Positions 52,306 through 63,873 of a stretch of DNA of 64,000 bases are shown piece after piece. Made by a program: the position numbers and the translations under genes. A model generated the notes under the pieces. That model did not search any database and was not told the origin of the DNA. It saw nothing but the letters and a program-made list of their open reading frames with translations. The stretch lies in assembly GCF_014650715.1 (NCBI RefSeq), contig NZ_BMVM01000001.1:1054001-1118000 (forward strand), written 5' to 3'. How positions within the stretch are numbered: the first letter of the stretch is position 1; each line of letters starts with the position of its first letter. The DNA comes from Streptomyces bluensis. Lineage in GTDB: Bacteria; Actinomycetota; Actinomycetes; Streptomycetales; Streptomycetaceae.

Positions 52306-52874
52306 CGAAGCGTCCCCTCCTCGGATGGGCAGGCCGACGATCCGGCCGCTGCTGTCCCGGGTCCACGAGGGATGATGCCCAGGCAGCGCGATCAGTAACG
52401 TCCCACAGCGAGTCCCTCAACAACTCCCCGGGCGGGCCCGTGACCCGCTAGGCTGACCAAGTACCCATAGGCACATTCACTAGGCATGAAGTGGCACCGG
52501 TTTCCGCGCCTTGCGACCTTGTGAAAAAGGCCGACGAGAACCGGCCGTCCGTTGCCCGGGGAAATTCCGAGGTCATCGCCGCGCACCCCGTCTGCAATCG
52601 GGATGAAACCCCGCATTACCGAGGCCGAATAGTGCCTTGCTGCGCATATCCGGGACGGCTAGCCGAAACAACGCCTGAAGACTTCTCGTATAAAATTCGC
52701 GAAACGAGGCAGAGAGCTGGCGCTCGCGGTCCTCGGCCTGCCGTCGGGCGACGTGCGGCAGACCGCCCTCCCGCACCGGATCCCAAGGCCCCACCTCTCT
52801 GAGCCCGAGAGCTGACAGCGCCGTCCGCCCCCGACCTCGCGCCACCGTGCCTGTCGAATGAGAGGCGACCCACC
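52306..52874. other. Long divergent intergenic region
   Basis: The 569 bp between the ligase gene and the small gene at 52875 contain promoters for both. TATAAAAT at 52689-52696 is an unusually AT-rich spot and a -10 candidate for the plus-strand gene, though no canonical -35 precedes it. A short AT-richer stretch around 52460-52510 may hold the ligase promoter. No gene was recognised. Confidence 0.45.
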
Positions 52875-53453
52875 ATGCCGCTGCATGTCCCCCCGGCTCC
52901 CGCGCCCGCATTGCGCACCGTCCTGACGGCACTCGGTTCCCCCACCGCCGTCCGCGAGGCACGCACCACGTCCCTGCGCAACGCCCAGGGACCAGTGACG
53001 CCCGAACTCCCGCTGCCCGTCCACGTACTGGACCGGATCACCCCCGAGGGCGCGTCCGCCACCCGGCTGGCCGGGTGGCGTTTCCTGATCCGCTGCGGCG
53101 ACCGCGCGGTGGCCGCCGCCGAAACCCGGCTGACGCCCGACGGCTGGGCCTTCTCGCACTTCTTCGAAGGCCCGTACGTCGCCGCCACGGAGCTCGCGCT
53201 GCGCGAGGCGGAGTCCGTGCAACAGCCTTATCAGGCACGCCTGTTGTCGGTACCCGAGCTGTACATGCTCACGCTCTGGCTGCACGGCGACTGCGCCGCG
53301 GACGGCGCCACCGGCCACCCTGCCGCCACGGACCTCCTGGTCCCGCTCGCTCCCGCCCCACCCGGCATCGCGGCCAACCGCCCCTACCAGGTCGCGGACC
53401 TGCTGCCGGTCCTGACCCACCGGGTGACTCCCGCACCACTGCTCAGCGCCTGA
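52875..53453 (+). CDS. Hypothetical Streptomyces protein
   Basis: Protein of 192 residues with no recognised domain. Predicted alpha/beta segments include WRFLIRCGDRAVAAAETRL and FFEGPYVAATELALREAESVQQPYQARLLSVPELYMLTLWLHG. Ligand-like motifs are absent. The ATG at 52875 follows a GAGAGG site. A clear hairpin terminator lies just after the stop, which supports a monocistronic gene. Confidence 0.78.
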   Translation: MPLHVPPAPAPALRTVLTALGSPTAVREARTTSLRNAQGPVTPELPLPVHVLDRITPEGASATRLAGWRFLIRCGDRAVAAAETRLTPDGWAFSHFFEGPYVAATELALREAESVQQPYQARLLSVPELYMLTLWLHGDCAADGATGHPAATDLLVPLAPAPPGIAANRPYQVADLLPVLTHRVTPAPLLSA

Positions 53454-53476
53454 CACCCCACACCCGGACGACCCCC

Positions 53477-53511
53477 GTACCCCGCCCCGGAAATGACCGG
53501 CGGCGGGGTAC
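53477..53511 (+). terminator. Hairpin terminator
   Basis: GTACCCCGCC / GGCGGGGTAC, with an inner CCGG-AAATGA-CCGG stem, 24 bp after the hypothetical gene. Confidence 0.8.
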
Positions 53512-53844
53512 GGCTTTCATGCCGACAGGACTCCCGCTCTTTCGGGCGCGATAACGCTCGTAAGAGCCAGAAAGGCCCGTCGGCCGGCGTGGACTAGCCC
53601 CATCCGGCCAGGGCGAACCACCCGAAGGGACAGTGCGGCGGGGATGAACCGTCCGCGCGTGAGAAGCGTCATCAACCTGTGAGAAAAGCGGTGCCGCAAA
53701 ACCGCTGCGGATTGACGCTCGTAGGGCAACACTGGGACCGATCGACTTATCACAACGGGGGCGGCCATGAACCATGCTTCAAGCCGCGAGCCGGCCACAA
53801 CAGCAATCCCACACACCACGACAAACCGAAAGATCCCTACCACC
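53512..53844. other. Intergenic stretch upstream of the DUF5999 gene
   Basis: No gene was recognised in these 333 bp. Two similar segments, ATAACGCTCGTAAGAGC near 53551 and TTGACGCTCGTAGGGC at 53712-53727, share ACGCTCGTA and could be regulator sites or promoter elements for the DUF5999 gene. Confidence 0.4.
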
Positions 53845-54039
53845 ATGTGCCAGCATCAGCCATCGTGTCCGACAGCCGAATCCGCCGACCGGGATTCCGC
53901 CCGCCTCGTGGCGCACCACCCGGAGCAGGGCTGGAGCCTCCTGTGCAACGGCGTTCTGCTCTTCGAGGACACCGGTGAGCTCCTGCCCGACGGCCAGATC
54001 ATCGCCCCGCACCGTCCACACGCGATGACGGCCGTCTGA
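53845..54039 (+). CDS. DUF5999 family small protein
   Basis: Protein of 64 residues beginning MCQHQPSCP, the hallmark of DUF5999, with Cys2, His4 and Cys8 clustered as if for metal binding. The rest is a compact alpha/beta stretch (ARLVAHHPEQGWSLLCNGVLLFEDTGELLPDG). The family is common and conserved in Streptomyces and of unknown function. The start at 53845 is preferred over an upstream frame because it gives the conserved N-terminus. Confidence 0.85.
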   Translation: MCQHQPSCPTAESADRDSARLVAHHPEQGWSLLCNGVLLFEDTGELLPDGQIIAPHRPHAMTAV

Positions 54040-54077
54040 GTCGCACACCACGGCGGGCAACCGCCCGGAGACCTGAA

Positions 54078-54113
54078 GGGGCCGGCCGGAGAAGCACTCT
54101 CCGCACCGGCCCC
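54078..54113. terminator. Bidirectional hairpin terminator
   Basis: GGGGCCGG / CCGGCCCC enclosing CGGAGA / TCTCCG, between the convergent DUF5999 and gcvP genes. Confidence 0.82.
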
Positions 54114-54132
54114 GACGCATACCCCGGGATGA

Positions 54133-57042
<2,910 letters not shown>

Positions 57043-57103
57043 TGCGGAGGCCTCCTGGTCTGACGCGACCTTCGAGGGGCACCACGGCGCGGGTGCCCGG
57101 ACG

Positions 57104-57308
57104 GCCTCCCCCTCTGTCATCTCAACCTGAGAGCTTCGCCGGGTCACCCGAGGGTCCCGGCTTTCACCGTCGGTGAGAGCGGAAGCCGTCGACACCCGCT
57201 CTGCTTTCCAGAGTGACCTCGTCCGTGCGGTACAGGGGCCTGAGAGATTCCGGGGAGGAGTTGCTCCTTCGGCGCCTCCGACGATGCCGGAGGACTCTCC
57301 CGCACGGG
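57104..57308 (-). ncRNA. Tandem glycine riboswitch (gcvT motif)
   Basis: Read on the minus strand, the first aptamer has GGGAGAGTCC, GCCGAAGGAGCAA and AATCTCTCAGGC in order, closed by ACTCTGGAAAGCAGAG. The second follows at once with CTCACCGACGGTGAAAGCC, GGCGAAGCTCTCAGGTTGAG and GACAGAGGGGG. These are the conserved cores of glycine aptamers. It ends about 60 bases before the gcvP start, so glycine should switch on gcvP expression. Confidence 0.92.
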
Positions 57309-57433
57309 GTCAGCAGCCGTTGTCAGCCTACCAGCGCGGTCAACGCACGCGCCTTCGAGTGGCCACCTCCCTCGATGTGCCTTTTCGTAGTGTTACGGAT
57401 GAGTTGCTCCATATGCGATCACTTGGAGGGCCC

Positions 57434-57802
57434 GTGCAGACCGACATTGATCCGCGCAATCTGATCGGCCGCAAAGCGTTCGACCGCAAGGGCACCAAGA
57501 TCGGCACCGTCGACGAGGTGTATCTCGACGACGCGACCGGAATCCCCGAGTGGGCGGCGATACGCATGGGCCTGTTCAGCCGAGACGCCTTCGTCCCCCT
57601 GGAGCCCAGCGAACTGGTAGAGGGCGCCCTCCGCGTCCCCTTCGACCGCGCCCTCATCAAGGACGCCCCCGACTTCGGCGTCGGCCGCCACCTCTCCCCG
57701 GAGCAGGAACTCCAGCTCTACCACCACTACGGCCTGGACATCGCCCCTCCTCCCCCGGTGGACAGCGAATTCGGCCGGATCGCGGGCACGGAGGAGGCCT
57801 GA
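57434..57802 (+). CDS. PRC-barrel domain protein
   Basis: Protein of 122 residues with a PRC-barrel (DPRNLIGRKAFDRKGTKIGTVDEVYLDDATGIPEWAAIRMG) followed by a helical tail. PRC-barrels occur in RimM and photosynthetic reaction-centre H subunits; stand-alone forms are common, poorly understood actinobacterial proteins, some called stress-response proteins. GTG 57434 follows GGAGGG; an ATG at 57413 is in frame. Divergent from gcvP; the two promoters share the gap. Confidence 0.85.
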   Translation: MQTDIDPRNLIGRKAFDRKGTKIGTVDEVYLDDATGIPEWAAIRMGLFSRDAFVPLEPSELVEGALRVPFDRALIKDAPDFGVGRHLSPEQELQLYHHYGLDIAPPPPVDSEFGRIAGTEEA

Positions 57803-58067
57803 GCAGCAACAGTCCCACGACCAGGACGACTCGTCCCGCAGCGCCGGCGGCGGAGCCGGGCAGCCCGCCACCCGGCGCCCTTAGGGCCCTGCTGCCGAAT
57901 CTCTGCGCCGTCGCGACGCCCGGCACGCCGAGAGCGCGCGCCGCACGCCGCATGGCCCGCCCTCGGGCGAACGATGGAACTGCACCCCGAAGCCGAAGAA
58001 CTCAGGCCCTGCCGCCCGGCTCCCGCCATTCGGGTTCACTCTTTCGCCGCAACGGCCCCCTCCGGCC

Positions 58068-59441
58068 TCAGCCCTCTTTCCTCCCCACCGCCGTCACCTC
58101 CGACTGTCCTGGCCCATCCCGTTTCAGCGGCAGCGGATCGGCCGGCTGGAGGGCGGGATCGTCGGTACGGAAGGTGCGGACGCGGCCGGGTGCCGAGTCG
58201 GGCGTCTCGAAGCGCACGGTCACACGGCCCAGCCCACTGCCCTGGACCCACCCGTGCCCGTACTCGGCGTGGCGTACGTCGTGCCCGGCGGGCCACCGCC
58301 GCTCGACGGGCGCGGTGTCCTCCCGGGCCGGCTCCTCCAGCGCGTCCTCGTCGTCGAGAGGTGTCTCCCCCGCCGCCTGAGCGAACAGGTCCTCCTGCGT
58401 GTAGTCGGCGAGCCCGCTGACGCCCACCCCGAGCAGCCGTACGCCGCCCGTGGTGTCCACGGCCTCCAGCAGTCGCGCCGCCGTCTCCCGCACCACGGCC
58501 GGATCGTCCGTGGGCCCCCGCAGCGTCTCGGACCTGGTCAGCGTCGAGAAGTCGTACCTCCTCACCTTCAGCACTATGGTCCGCCCGGACAGCCGCGCCC
58601 CGCGCAGCCGCCGCACACAACGGTCCGCGAGCCGCTGCACCTCCGTGCGGACCCGGACCCGGTCGTGGATGTCCACGTCGTAGGTGTCCTCCACCGATAC
58701 CGACTTCGTGTCCCGCTCGGCCACCACGGGCCGGTCGTCGTGCGCCAGCGCCATGGCGTACAGACCGTGTCCGTGGGCCTTCCCCACCAGTCGCACGAGC
58801 TCGTCCTCACCGGCCTCGACGATCTCCTCGACCGTCGTGATCCCGGCCCGCCGCAGATGGTCCCCGGTCGCGGGCCCCACTCCCGGCAGGATCCGCACCG
58901 ACCTGGGCCCGAGCAGCGCCCGCTCGGTCCCGGGCTCGATGAGCACAAGCCCGTCGGGCTTGGCCTCCTCGGACGCGATTTTCGCGAGCATCTTGGACGC
59001 GGCAAGCCCCACGGACCCGGTCAGCCCGGTCACGGCCCGGATGTCCGCGCGCAGCTTCGTCCCGGTGAGGCGCGCCGATTCCGCGTCCCAGGCGGCTCCT
59101 CCGGCCTCCAGGTCGACGAACGCCTCGTCCAGGCTCAGCGGCTCCACCAGCGGCGACAGCGCACGCAGCAGTCCCATGACCTGCTCGCTGATCGCCCGGT
59201 ACAGCTCGAACCGCGGCACGAGATACGCGGCGTGGGGCGCGAGCCGCCGGGCCTGGGCCATGGGCATCGCCGAGTGCACCCCGAAGACCCGCGCTTCGTA
59301 GGAGGCGGTGGCGACCACCCCACGCGGCCCGAGCCCGCCGACGATGACGGCCTTCCCGCGCAGGCTCGGCTTGGATGCCTGCTCCACCGAGGCGTAGAAG
59401 GCATCCATGTCGAGATGCAGGATCGTGGGCGCGGTTCTCAC
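58068..59441 (-). CDS. dinB: DNA polymerase IV, Y family
   Basis: Translesion DNA polymerase of 457 residues. The palm motif LHLDMDAFYASVEQ (first Asp pair), the LSLDEAFVDL motif with the catalytic Asp-Glu, and the helix-hairpin-helix IRILPGVGPATGDHLR-type thumb are intact. About 90 residues at the C-terminus are an Arg/Pro-rich extension past the little finger, as in other Streptomyces DinB. No SOS-box-like operator was noticed upstream. GTG at 59441. Confidence 0.94.
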   Translation of the reverse strand: MRTAPTILHLDMDAFYASVEQASKPSLRGKAVIVGGLGPRGVVATASYEARVFGVHSAMPMAQARRLAPHAAYLVPRFELYRAISEQVMGLLRALSPLVEPLSLDEAFVDLEAGGAAWDAESARLTGTKLRADIRAVTGLTGSVGLAASKMLAKIASEEAKPDGLVLIEPGTERALLGPRSVRILPGVGPATGDHLRRAGITTVEEIVEAGEDELVRLVGKAHGHGLYAMALAHDDRPVVAERDTKSVSVEDTYDVDIHDRVRVRTEVQRLADRCVRRLRGARLSGRTIVLKVRRYDFSTLTRSETLRGPTDDPAVVRETAARLLEAVDTTGGVRLLGVGVSGLADYTQEDLFAQAAGETPLDDEDALEEPAREDTAPVERRWPAGHDVRHAEYGHGWVQGSGLGRVTVRFETPDSAPGRVRTFRTDDPALQPADPLPLKRDGPGQSEVTAVGRKEG

Positions 59442-59519
59442 AACTCCGATGCTGCCCTACACCACTGACAATGCGCCGGTACGGCAACCCGCACCGGGCC
59501 CCGGGCGGTCCTGCGTCGT

Positions 59520-60191
59520 TCAGACCGCCCGGTTCCGGCGCCGTGCCAGCTCGTCCGCGGGGTTGTGACCCATGAGCGTCTCACCCGTGTCGACCCGCTC
59601 GCCGTGCAGCTGGGACAGAGCGCTCTCCACATCCCGCCACACCACGCCCACGGCGATCCCGAAGATGCCCTGCCCGCCCTGCAGCAGGGCGTGGACCTCG
59701 TCGGGGGACATGCACTCGTAGACGGTCGCGCCGTCGCTCATCAGCGTCATCCGCTCCAGGTCCTGGAAGCCACGCTCTCTGAGGTGCTGGACAGCGGTGC
59801 GGATGTTCTGCAGCGACACGCCGGTGTCGAGGAACCGCTTGACGACCTTCAGGACGACGACGTCCCGAAAGCTGTAGAGCCGCTGTGTACCGGATCCGTA
59901 GGCGGGCCGTACGCTCGGCTCGACGAGCCCTGTGCGGGCCCAGTAGTCGAGCTGCCGGTAGGTGATGCCGGCGGCCGCGCACGCAGTGGGGCCGCGGTAA
60001 CCGATCTGCTCTGCCGCCTCGGACGCCGCCCCCGCGTCGACCGGCACCGCCGTCGGCCTGGGCGAGACGTTGCCGGAATGGGGATACCCCCTGCTCGCGC
60101 GGAGCCGAACGCTCGGGGGAGGGTACGGGCCACTCTCCCCCGGACTGTGTCCCGGGGCGCCCCCAGCCGTACCGTCGCCGCTGTTTCTCAC
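59520..60191 (-). CDS. MerR family regulator, ResR/McdR-like
   Basis: Regulator of 223 residues. After a 60-residue Gly/Pro-rich tail, a MerR winged helix (about 65-135, GPTACAAAGITYRQLDYWARTGLVEPSVRPAYGSGTQRLYSFRDVVVLKVVKRFLD) leads into a helical C-terminal region. Its position next to DUF151 and FtsR genes equals that of Rv1830 (ResR) in M. tuberculosis, where it influences growth and antibiotic recovery. GTG 60191 has GGAGG five bases upstream. Confidence 0.87.
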   Translation of the reverse strand: MRNSGDGTAGGAPGHSPGESGPYPPPSVRLRASRGYPHSGNVSPRPTAVPVDAGAASEAAEQIGYRGPTACAAAGITYRQLDYWARTGLVEPSVRPAYGSGTQRLYSFRDVVVLKVVKRFLDTGVSLQNIRTAVQHLRERGFQDLERMTLMSDGATVYECMSPDEVHALLQGGQGIFGIAVGVVWRDVESALSQLHGERVDTGETLMGHNPADELARRRNRAV

Positions 60192-60570
60192 GCCGACCTC
60201 CGTCCTTGACCTGCCTTCTCGACGGTAGGCAGTCACCAGGGGTGCGTCAACGATCGCCACACTCGGCACGCCGAGTGATAATCACCCAAGGAGTGGTTTC
60301 CCGTGCCCTGCCGCTGGGAAAGGCTAGCCGAATGCGCTTTCGCCGGGCCGCGTAATACCACGCCGCCATCGGTACGCAGGGCGCACACGACCACGAATCG
60401 CCCCAGCGATTTCCAAGCCTCGCACTCACCGGCGGACTGTCTCCTGGCCCAACCGGCAGACTGACCGAAGGCGCTGTGGCGGACGGATCCGCGGACTGCT
60501 TTCCCAGCCGACCGGACCGGCCTTGCTTGGTCCCGCTAAGAAGCGCCGCTCCCTGGCCCCGCGAACCGAC

Positions 60571-61044
60571 TCACTGGCTGCTCGTACCGAAGTCCTCGGG
60601 CGAGATCTGGTCGAGGAACTCGCGGAACTTCTCCACCTCGTCCTCCTGCTCGTCCGGGATGGCGATGCCGGCATCGTCAAGCACTCCATCGCTGCCGAAG
60701 ATCGGCGTCCCGGTGCGCAGGGCCAGCGCTATGGCGTCGGACGGGCGGGCGCTCACCTCGACGCCGCTGGCGAACACCAGCTCCGCGTAGAAGACGCCCT
60801 CACGCAGATCCGTGATGCGCACTTCCGTGAGTTCCTGGCCGACGGCCTCCAGCACGTCCTTGAACAGGTCATGGGTCAGCGGTCGAGCGGGGGCCATACC
60901 CTGCTGTGCGAAAGCGATCGCCGTTGCCTCCCCCGGCCCGATCCAGATGGGGAGGTAACGGTCGCCTCCCACTTCACGCAGGAGCACGATCGGCTGGTTG
61001 GAGGGCATTTCGACCCGGACACCTACGACATCGAGCTCGTTCAC
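60571..61044 (-). CDS. Bifunctional nuclease family protein (DUF151)
   Basis: Protein of 157 residues of the BFN/DUF151 family. MNELDVVGVRVEMPSNQPIVLLREVGGDRYLPIWIGPGEATAIAFA and VSARPSDAIALALRTGTPIF are diagnostic. Plant and some bacterial members have nuclease activity; in actinobacteria the role is unknown. GTG at 61044. It lies between the two MerR-type genes, as in Mycobacterium. Confidence 0.93.
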   Translation of the reverse strand: MNELDVVGVRVEMPSNQPIVLLREVGGDRYLPIWIGPGEATAIAFAQQGMAPARPLTHDLFKDVLEAVGQELTEVRITDLREGVFYAELVFASGVEVSARPSDAIALALRTGTPIFGSDGVLDDAGIAIPDEQEDEVEKFREFLDQISPEDFGTSSQ

Positions 61045-61129
61045 ACAGCAACCCTAGGCCGTGCGCGGGACGTTTGGGTAGTCGGACAGAGAATGGCCCA
61101 CCAGACCGGTCCCGTCCCACCCCGGAGAG

Positions 61130-61888
61130 TCAGGGCAGCCTCACTCGGAGCGCTGTCTGCACCAGTGCGGCGTGCAGCTTCACCGTGAGCCCCGCCAGCT
61201 CCTTCGTACGGGCCTCCGCATGGGCCCTGGTCTGCGGATTGCGGTGGCGTCGCAGGGGCGACACCACTTGGTCGACGAGGCCCGCCTCACGGTCGGCGGC
61301 GGCTTTCATGGCCCGCAGGTGCCGTGGCCCGATCCCCACCCGCCCCAGTTCCACCAGAAGGGTGGCCACGGTCGCCGCCTCCGGGTCGTACGCCCCGTCG
61401 GGCAGCGCACAGACGAGTCCGTACGACTCCCACTCGGCCAGCTGGTCCTCGTCGATCTCGGCTGCGGCCAGGAGCTCCGCCCGCCCGAGCCGGCCCGCTG
61501 CCGGATCCGGGGGCTCCCCGAAGATCTCGTCGAGCCGCTGCTCCCCCTCACCCGTGTCACGCTGACGCCCCAGGACGGGCAGCCGCACCGGGTCACCTCG
61601 CTCCAGGGCGTCCAGATGTTCCCGGATCACCTTGAGCGGCAGATAGTGGTCCCGCTGCATCCTCAGCACGTGGCCGAGCCGCTCGACGTCCTCGGCACTG
61701 AACTTCCGGTACCCCGACGGGGTACGCTGCGGCTCGACCAGCCCCTCCGACTCCAGGAAACGGATCTTGGAGATCGTCACTTCGGGGAACTCGTCGCGCA
61801 GCACGCTCAGCACCGTGCCGATGCTCATCAGTCCGCTGTCCGTGGCGGCGGCGCCGTTCCCGGCACCACCGCTCGGTGTATGAAGCAT
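61130..61888 (-). CDS. ftsR: MerR family regulator FtsR-like
   Basis: Protein of 252 residues with an N-terminal MerR helix-turn-helix (about 22-90, MSIGTVLSVLRDEFPEVTISKIRFLESEGLVEPQRTPSGYRKF) and a C-terminal region likely for dimerisation. In Corynebacterium the orthologue FtsR, in the same gene neighbourhood beside the GarA/OdhI-type FHA gene, binds the ftsZ promoter. The start ATG at 61888 follows the garA-like stop by 17 bp, so the two are probably co-transcribed. Confidence 0.9.
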   Translation of the reverse strand: MLHTPSGGAGNGAAATDSGLMSIGTVLSVLRDEFPEVTISKIRFLESEGLVEPQRTPSGYRKFSAEDVERLGHVLRMQRDHYLPLKVIREHLDALERGDPVRLPVLGRQRDTGEGEQRLDEIFGEPPDPAAGRLGRAELLAAAEIDEDQLAEWESYGLVCALPDGAYDPEAATVATLLVELGRVGIGPRHLRAMKAAADREAGLVDQVVSPLRRHRNPQTRAHAEARTKELAGLTVKLHAALVQTALRVRLP

Positions 61889-61905
61889 GGACCTTCCCTG
61901 ACGGG

Positions 61906-62736
61906 TCAGTAGCCTCGCTGGCTCGCGTAGAAGACCAGGCGGTACTTGCCGATCTGCACCTCGTCACCGTTCGAGAGCGCGACCTGGTCGATCCGCTCCC
62001 TGTTGACGTACGTGCCGTTCAGGCTGCCGACGTCGGCGACCGTGAAGGAGCCGTCCGCTCCGCGACGGAACTCCACATGACGACGCGAGACAGTCACGTC
62101 GTCCAGGAAGATGTCGCTCTGCGGATGACGCCCCGCCGTCGTCAGGTCACCGTCCAGGAGGAACCGGCTGCCCGAGTTCGGACCGCGGCGTACCACCAGA
62201 AGGGCCGAACCGAGCGGCAGCGCGTCCACGGCCGCCTGCGCCTCGGGCGACAGAGCCGGCATGGGCGTCTGACCGGTGCTCTCGGAGTCGTACGCCTCGA
62301 TGCCCGAGATGGAGATCGTGGAGGTCGTCTCGGACGGGCGCTCTGCGGCCGCCCCGGCCCGCAGCGGCGCACCGCAGTTGGAGCAGAAACGGCTGTTCTC
62401 CGCGTTGCGGTTACCGCACCTCGTACACACCAGGGCCGACATGGACGGATCCTCCTGCCGCGGCTGCCCCGCCGGGGCATGGGACTCGTACGGGCCGGGG
62501 CCGAACCCTCCACCCGCACCTGGGGTTGACGGATCCCCGAAACCTATGCGGCCGGACTGGGCAGGGTCAACTGACGGCGCGCCCTGACCTCCGGAAATGT
62601 CACCGCCCGGACCAGAAACCTGATCACGGAACAGAGGGCGCTGGCCCTCTTCGTCGGGCTGTGCCCGATGGCGAGCGGTAGCGTTGTCGCTGCCCTCTCG
62701 CGCGCTCTTGCCGAACAACTTCGCAAACAACTTCAC
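61906..62736 (-). CDS. garA: FHA domain protein, GarA/OdhI-like
   Basis: Protein of 276 residues. A basic N-terminus and disordered linker lead to a zinc ribbon (CTRCGNRNAENSRFCSNCG, two CxxC), then an ETTSTISIS segment holding the kinase-targeted Thr pair, then the FHA domain (about 185-265) with GRHPQSDIFLDDVTVSRRHVEF and LNGTYVN. GarA/OdhI, when unphosphorylated, inhibit 2-oxoglutarate dehydrogenase and related enzymes; phosphorylation by Pkn kinases relieves this. The zinc ribbon is absent in Mycobacterium GarA. ATG at 62736. Confidence 0.92.
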   Translation of the reverse strand: MKLFAKLFGKSAREGSDNATARHRAQPDEEGQRPLFRDQVSGPGGDISGGQGAPSVDPAQSGRIGFGDPSTPGAGGGFGPGPYESHAPAGQPRQEDPSMSALVCTRCGNRNAENSRFCSNCGAPLRAGAAAERPSETTSTISISGIEAYDSESTGQTPMPALSPEAQAAVDALPLGSALLVVRRGPNSGSRFLLDGDLTTAGRHPQSDIFLDDVTVSRRHVEFRRGADGSFTVADVGSLNGTYVNRERIDQVALSNGDEVQIGKYRLVFYASQRGY

Positions 62737-62926
62737 GGGCGATTCCCCTTGACCGAAACAGACCCGCCCGTGGGGCAGGACGAACCCTGATTGACCACAT
62801 CGGTCGACCCGGACATCCTCACAACGTCCGTATCCACCAGACAGTTTCCACCACGCACCACCCGTTTGGTGCGCCGACCCCCCGCAACCTCATGCCCCCG
62901 TCCGACGGCCCCCATGCACCCGGGGT

Positions 62927-63868
62927 TCACTGGGAGGACGACCGAGCGTAGTCAGGCCGCTCCGCCGCCCGCAAGGCGTCCACGATGATCTTGTCCGCCC
63001 GCTCCACAGTCACCGTGGCCTGCTCCTTCTCCAGCGTCTGCACCACGCCTCCCGGGATGTTCAGTGCGGGCTCCAGGTCCTGCGGCTTGCCGATGACCTT
63101 GAAACGATAGGGCTGGGTGATCTTGTTCCCGTCGACACTGATCCGCTTGCCCGATTGCGTCAGATACGTGCTGGCGACAACTCGTACACCATTCACCTGG
63201 ATCGCCTCCGCGCCGGCCGCGCGCAACTCCTGGATCGCGTCGAGCAGCATGTCCGCCTCGACCGTCCCCTTCGTGTCATTGATCGTCAATGTGATGCCGG
63301 GTCCCTCCGCCGCCACCGTGCCCGCGAGGACGCCGAGTTTTCTCTCCTTCTCGACTGTCTGCTTCCGGGCCTCCTCGGCCTGGTCCGAACTGTTCTCCAG
63401 CTCGGTGCGCTGATCTTCGAGACCCTGCTTCTCCTCTTCCAGACGCTGAGTACGGTCATCCAGTTCATCAAGAATGCGAACGAGATCTGCCTGACGTGCG
63501 CCACGCAGAGCGCTGTCGTTGTCGCTGTTGGAGGCCACCTGCACGGCCAGGCCGAAGCCGAGGCCGAACAGCAACAGGGCCACGATGAGTTGGGCCCGTG
63601 TGACGCGCGGCGGCCACAGCCCCATCACGAGCCGCTGCCGACCGGTCAGAACAGGCTGCTGGTCCTCCTGCTCGGTCTCCTGAGCGGCAGCGGTGGGCTC
63701 GGAGGGCACCTCTTCGGGAAGTTCCCGGCGCAGTCGCGTCTGCGGCGCCTCCTCCCGGCCTCTGTCCTTCTGTCCGCCGTCCTTCTGCCCGCCGTCCTTC
63801 TGCCCGCCGATCTTCGGGACGCCGTCCATGCGCAGGTTCGTCGTCGGCGTTTCGTCGTGGTCGCTCAT
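62927..63868 (-). CDS. DUF881 family membrane protein
   Basis: Protein of 313 residues: a charged cytoplasmic tail with GGQKDGGQKD repeats (21-34), one transmembrane helix (about 92-110, AQLIVALLLFGLGFGLAVQV), a coiled coil (about 125-170) and the DUF881 domain (PGITLTINDTKG onward). In actinobacteria two DUF881 genes flank sbp in a cell-envelope or division-linked locus of unknown function. ATG 63868 follows GAGG by three bases; a GTG at 63877 overlapping the sbp stop (GTGA) is an equal candidate. Confidence 0.9.
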   Translation of the reverse strand: MSDHDETPTTNLRMDGVPKIGGQKDGGQKDGGQKDRGREEAPQTRLRRELPEEVPSEPTAAAQETEQEDQQPVLTGRQRLVMGLWPPRVTRAQLIVALLLFGLGFGLAVQVASNSDNDSALRGARQADLVRILDELDDRTQRLEEEKQGLEDQRTELENSSDQAEEARKQTVEKERKLGVLAGTVAAEGPGITLTINDTKGTVEADMLLDAIQELRAAGAEAIQVNGVRVVASTYLTQSGKRISVDGNKITQPYRFKVIGKPQDLEPALNIPGGVVQTLEKEQATVTVERADKIIVDALRAAERPDYARSSSQ

Positions 63869-63873
63869 CGGCC

